NCBI GenBank assembly: GCA_964352905.1
Contig: CAYGTS010000123.1
Span: 1 to 7,702 of the forward strand
Origin: CAYGTS01 sp964352905
Lineage (GTDB): Bacteria > Pseudomonadota > Gammaproteobacteria > JAHCLG01
Direction of reading: 5' to 3'
DNA: 7,702 bases
This document shows, piece by piece, positions 5,538 to 7,702 of the stretch. The translations under genes and the position numbers were made by a program. Position 1 is the stretch's first letter. Each line of letters opens with the position of its first letter. A model generated the notes under the pieces. The model saw only the letters and a program-made list of their open reading frames with translations, did no database searches and was not told where the DNA came from.

Positions 5538-7643
5538 GTGACATACTTCAAGCCGCTTAAGACGGAAATTCAAAAATACCTTGATCAAGATCAAGTTGAA
5601 CGTATTCAACAAGCTTACGAGTGCGCGCACAAGGCGCATTCACCACAAAAACGCCAAAGTGGTGAACCTTATATTATTCATCCCGTCGCTGTTGCGACAA
5701 CCCTAGCTGAAATGCGACTTGATGCTGAAAGTATTATGGCTGCAATCTTGCATGATGTCTTAGAAGACACCATGGTTGAAAAAAATACCATTAGCAACCT
5801 GTTTGGGCCACAAGTCGCAGAACTTGTCGATGGTGTGAGCAAACTAACTCAAATGAAGTTTGAATCGCGTGCCGAAGCACAGGCGGAAAACTTTCGCAAA
5901 ATGGTGTTAGCCATGGCGCGTGATATTCGCGTGATTTTAATTAAGTTGGCCGATCGCTTGCATAACATGCAAACTATTGGCGCACTTAGTGCCGCAAGAC
6001 GTAAGCGCATCGCCATGGAAACACTCGAAATTTATGCGCCGATTGCTAATCGTTTAGGTATGCATAACTTTCGTGTGCAATTTGAAGACTTAGGGTTTGC
6101 AGCACTTCATCCCGTGCGTTATCGTGTTTTAACTGATTTTGTTAAACGTGCTCACGGCAATCGCAAAAAAATTATCGCAACCATCGAAAAAGCCTTGAAA
6201 GGTGCCATGGTGCGCGGTCACTTAAATTATTTAAAAATTTGGGGGCGCGAAAAACATCTTTACAGCATTTATAAAAAAATGCGCATTAAAAAAATCCCAA
6301 TCAATCAAATTATGGATGTTTACGCCTTTCGGATTATCGTGCCCGATCGCGATAGTTGCTACCGAGTTTTAGGCGCAGTGCATAATTTATATAAACCTTT
6401 GCCAGAGCGCTTTAAAGATTATATTGCTATTCCCAAAGCAAATGGCTATCAATCGTTACACACAACCTTGTTTGGTCCTTTTGGTGTGCCGATTGAAATC
6501 CAAATTCGCACACAAGAAATGGATCGTCTTGCAGAAAATGGCATTGCTTCGCATTGGATTTATAAATCAGGTAGTACTTCGGCTAATGATGCGCAACTAC
6601 GCGCACGTGAATGGTTAAAAGGACTATTAGAATTACAACAAAACACGGGTAATTCATTAGAATTTATTGAAAATGTAAAAATTGATTTATTCCCTGATGA
6701 GGTGTATGTGTTTACACCAAAAGGTGGTATTTTTGAATTACCCAAAGGCGCGACAGCGGTTGATTTTGCGTATGCTATTCATTCTGATATTGGTAATGCC
6801 TGTGTTGCTGCAAAGATTGATCATAAATTAGCGCCACTCAGTACGCCACTCGCGAATGGACAAACCATTGAAGTCATTACTGCACCACGCGCACGCCCCA
6901 ATCCTGCATGGCTCAATTTTGTGGTGACCGGTAAGGCACGCAGTAATATTCGTACTTATCTTAAAAAACAACGCAGCACAGAATCGATGGCGCTGGGTAA
7001 ACGTTTACTAGAACAAGCCTTATCGCAACCAATTAAAAAGATTTCAAAGGCAAAAATTGATCAATTATTGAGTCATTATCATTACACAAGCTTAGATCAG
7101 TTATATGAAAGCATTGGCTTGGGTAATCAAATTGCTTTGGTGGTTGCGAAGCGTTTAACACAAGATAGCCAAGATAAAACAGTGAGTGATGCTGTGCTAC
7201 CTTTAATTATTAAAGGTAGCGAAGGCATAGTGATCCAATACGCCAAATGCTGCCGTCCTATCCCGGGTGATCAAATTATCGGCGTATTAGACAGTGGTAG
7301 TGGCATCATCGTGCATGTTGAATCGTGTGAAGAGTTACCTAGAATGCATCATCATTCTGATAATTATATTGCGATTTGTTGGGAAGATGATGTTGAGGGG
7401 GAATTCCCGGTTGATCTGGAAGTGGATATTGCCAATCACAAAGGCGCTTTAGCAAGTCTTGCAACCTCAATTGCCAATGCCGGATCGAATATTGATAATA
7501 TCAGCGTTAGCCAATATGAAGGACGTTATCATGCTGTATCACTCACGATTTCAGTCAGTGATCGCCAACACTTAGCGCGGGTTATGCGCCGGATCCGTGC
7601 ATCAAAAGTTGTGGCGCGGTTAGCACGCAAGAAACAAAATTAA
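5538..7643 (+). CDS. spoT: Bifunctional (p)ppGpp synthetase/hydrolase SpoT
   Basis: SpoT hydrolyses the stringent-response alarmone (p)ppGpp to GDP/GTP and pyrophosphate and can weakly make it. The 701 residues match E. coli SpoT (702) end to end. The HD hydrolase domain (about 20-180) keeps HP at 48-49, the catalytic HDVLED (72-77) and LADRLHNM (137-144), so hydrolysis should be active. The synthetase domain (about 235-345) has GREKHLYSIYKKM, RFKD (291-294, the RXKD form of bifunctional enzymes rather than the EXDD form of RelA) and IPKANGYQSLHTT (298-310). A TGS domain follows at about 387-448, then the conserved Cys pair in AKCCRPIPGD (569-578) and an ACT domain from about 626. The start is GTG at 5538, with an in-frame stop two codons upstream and only a weak GTGGG ribosome site. 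The N-terminus aligns with E. coli from this residue, supporting it. Confidence 0.97.
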   Translation: MTYFKPLKTEIQKYLDQDQVERIQQAYECAHKAHSPQKRQSGEPYIIHPVAVATTLAEMRLDAESIMAAILHDVLEDTMVEKNTISNLFGPQVAELVDGVSKLTQMKFESRAEAQAENFRKMVLAMARDIRVILIKLADRLHNMQTIGALSAARRKRIAMETLEIYAPIANRLGMHNFRVQFEDLGFAALHPVRYRVLTDFVKRAHGNRKKIIATIEKALKGAMVRGHLNYLKIWGREKHLYSIYKKMRIKKIPINQIMDVYAFRIIVPDRDSCYRVLGAVHNLYKPLPERFKDYIAIPKANGYQSLHTTLFGPFGVPIEIQIRTQEMDRLAENGIASHWIYKSGSTSANDAQLRAREWLKGLLELQQNTGNSLEFIENVKIDLFPDEVYVFTPKGGIFELPKGATAVDFAYAIHSDIGNACVAAKIDHKLAPLSTPLANGQTIEVITAPRARPNPAWLNFVVTGKARSNIRTYLKKQRSTESMALGKRLLEQALSQPIKKISKAKIDQLLSHYHYTSLDQLYESIGLGNQIALVVAKRLTQDSQDKTVSDAVLPLIIKGSEGIVIQYAKCCRPIPGDQIIGVLDSGSGIIVHVESCEELPRMHHHSDNYIAICWEDDVEGEFPVDLEVDIANHKGALASLATSIANAGSNIDNISVSQYEGRYHAVSLTISVSDRQHLARVMRRIRASKVVARLARKKQN

Positions 7644-7664
7644 AAATTTCGTAACTATTCACCA

Positions 7665-7691
7665 TGTAGATGGGAACGCCCATATTTGGGC
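7665..7691 (+). repeat. Copy of the dispersed repeat unit found at 1820-1846
   Basis: This 27-base stretch, 21 nt after the spoT stop, matches 1820-1846 at 22 of 27 positions, including an identical CCATATTTGGGC end. Here the unit contains GCCCA-TATT-TGGGC (7678-7691), a 5-bp stem with a 4-nt loop. No T-run follows, so it is not an obvious intrinsic terminator. The element continues toward or past the window edge. Confidence 0.6.
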
Positions 7692-7702
7692 TAAAAACGG
7701 CG

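Noticed and set aside
6424..6618. 64-codon plus-strand open frame inside spoT
   Set aside because: It is a shadow of the spoT reading frame, without a ribosome site or recognisable domain.
6560..6745. 61-codon minus-strand open frame inside spoT
   Set aside because: It is antisense to the conserved region of spoT running from the end of the synthetase domain into the TGS domain, and its composition follows the complement of spoT codons.
7678..7691. Intrinsic terminator of spoT
   Set aside because: The 5-bp stem GCCCA/TGGGC is followed by TAAAAAC, not a T-run, so I record it only as part of the dispersed repeat.
1..7702. CRISPR array, tRNA, rRNA or intact transposase gene
   Set aside because: I see no regularly spaced repeats, no cloverleaf with CCA end, no rRNA sequence and no transposase-like reading frame in either strand.

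Overview
The window looks like chromosomal DNA from an AT-rich gammaproteobacterium. RNase PH, YicC, guanylate kinase, omega and SpoT all read closely like their enterobacterial counterparts, and the order gmk-rpoZ-spoT, with yicC divergent from rph, is a gammaproteobacterial arrangement. The modest GC, the REP-like palindromes of the 'GTCATTGCGAG' type and a large orphan protein next to decayed DNA suggest a host-associated or Legionellales-like lineage. That placement is an inference from style, not a measured relationship.

Layout. Positions 1-552 hold no intact gene: a compound REP-like palindrome (62-125), a probable minus-strand gene remnant broken by frameshifts (151-351), and a promoter followed at once by a perfect 17-bp inverted repeat (482-498) that looks like an operator. 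Next comes an unrecognised 410-residue protein (553-1785, +). A 195-bp compound inverted repeat (1794-1988) fills the gap between this gene and a convergent TetR-family regulator (2061-2618, -). The regulator has its own good promoter.

The right part is a conserved core block. rph (2862-3590, -) is divergent from yicC (3689-4555, +), which is followed by gmk (4569-5183), rpoZ (5232-5456) and spoT (5538-7643). These genes concern RNA turnover (RNase PH, YicC), guanine nucleotide supply (Gmk), RNA polymerase assembly (omega) and the (p)ppGpp alarmone (SpoT). Gmk makes GDP, the precursor of the GTP that SpoT-type enzymes pyrophosphorylate, and in E. coli omega takes part in one of the ppGpp sites on RNA polymerase, so the last three genes form a functional set. 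All key motifs are intact.

The 27-base repeat unit found in the 1794-1988 element recurs at 22 of 27 positions just after spoT (7665-7691), so it is a dispersed repeat of this genome. The less ordinary material is the left third: an orphan gene with a private promoter and operator-like site, bounded by repeats and a decayed gene.
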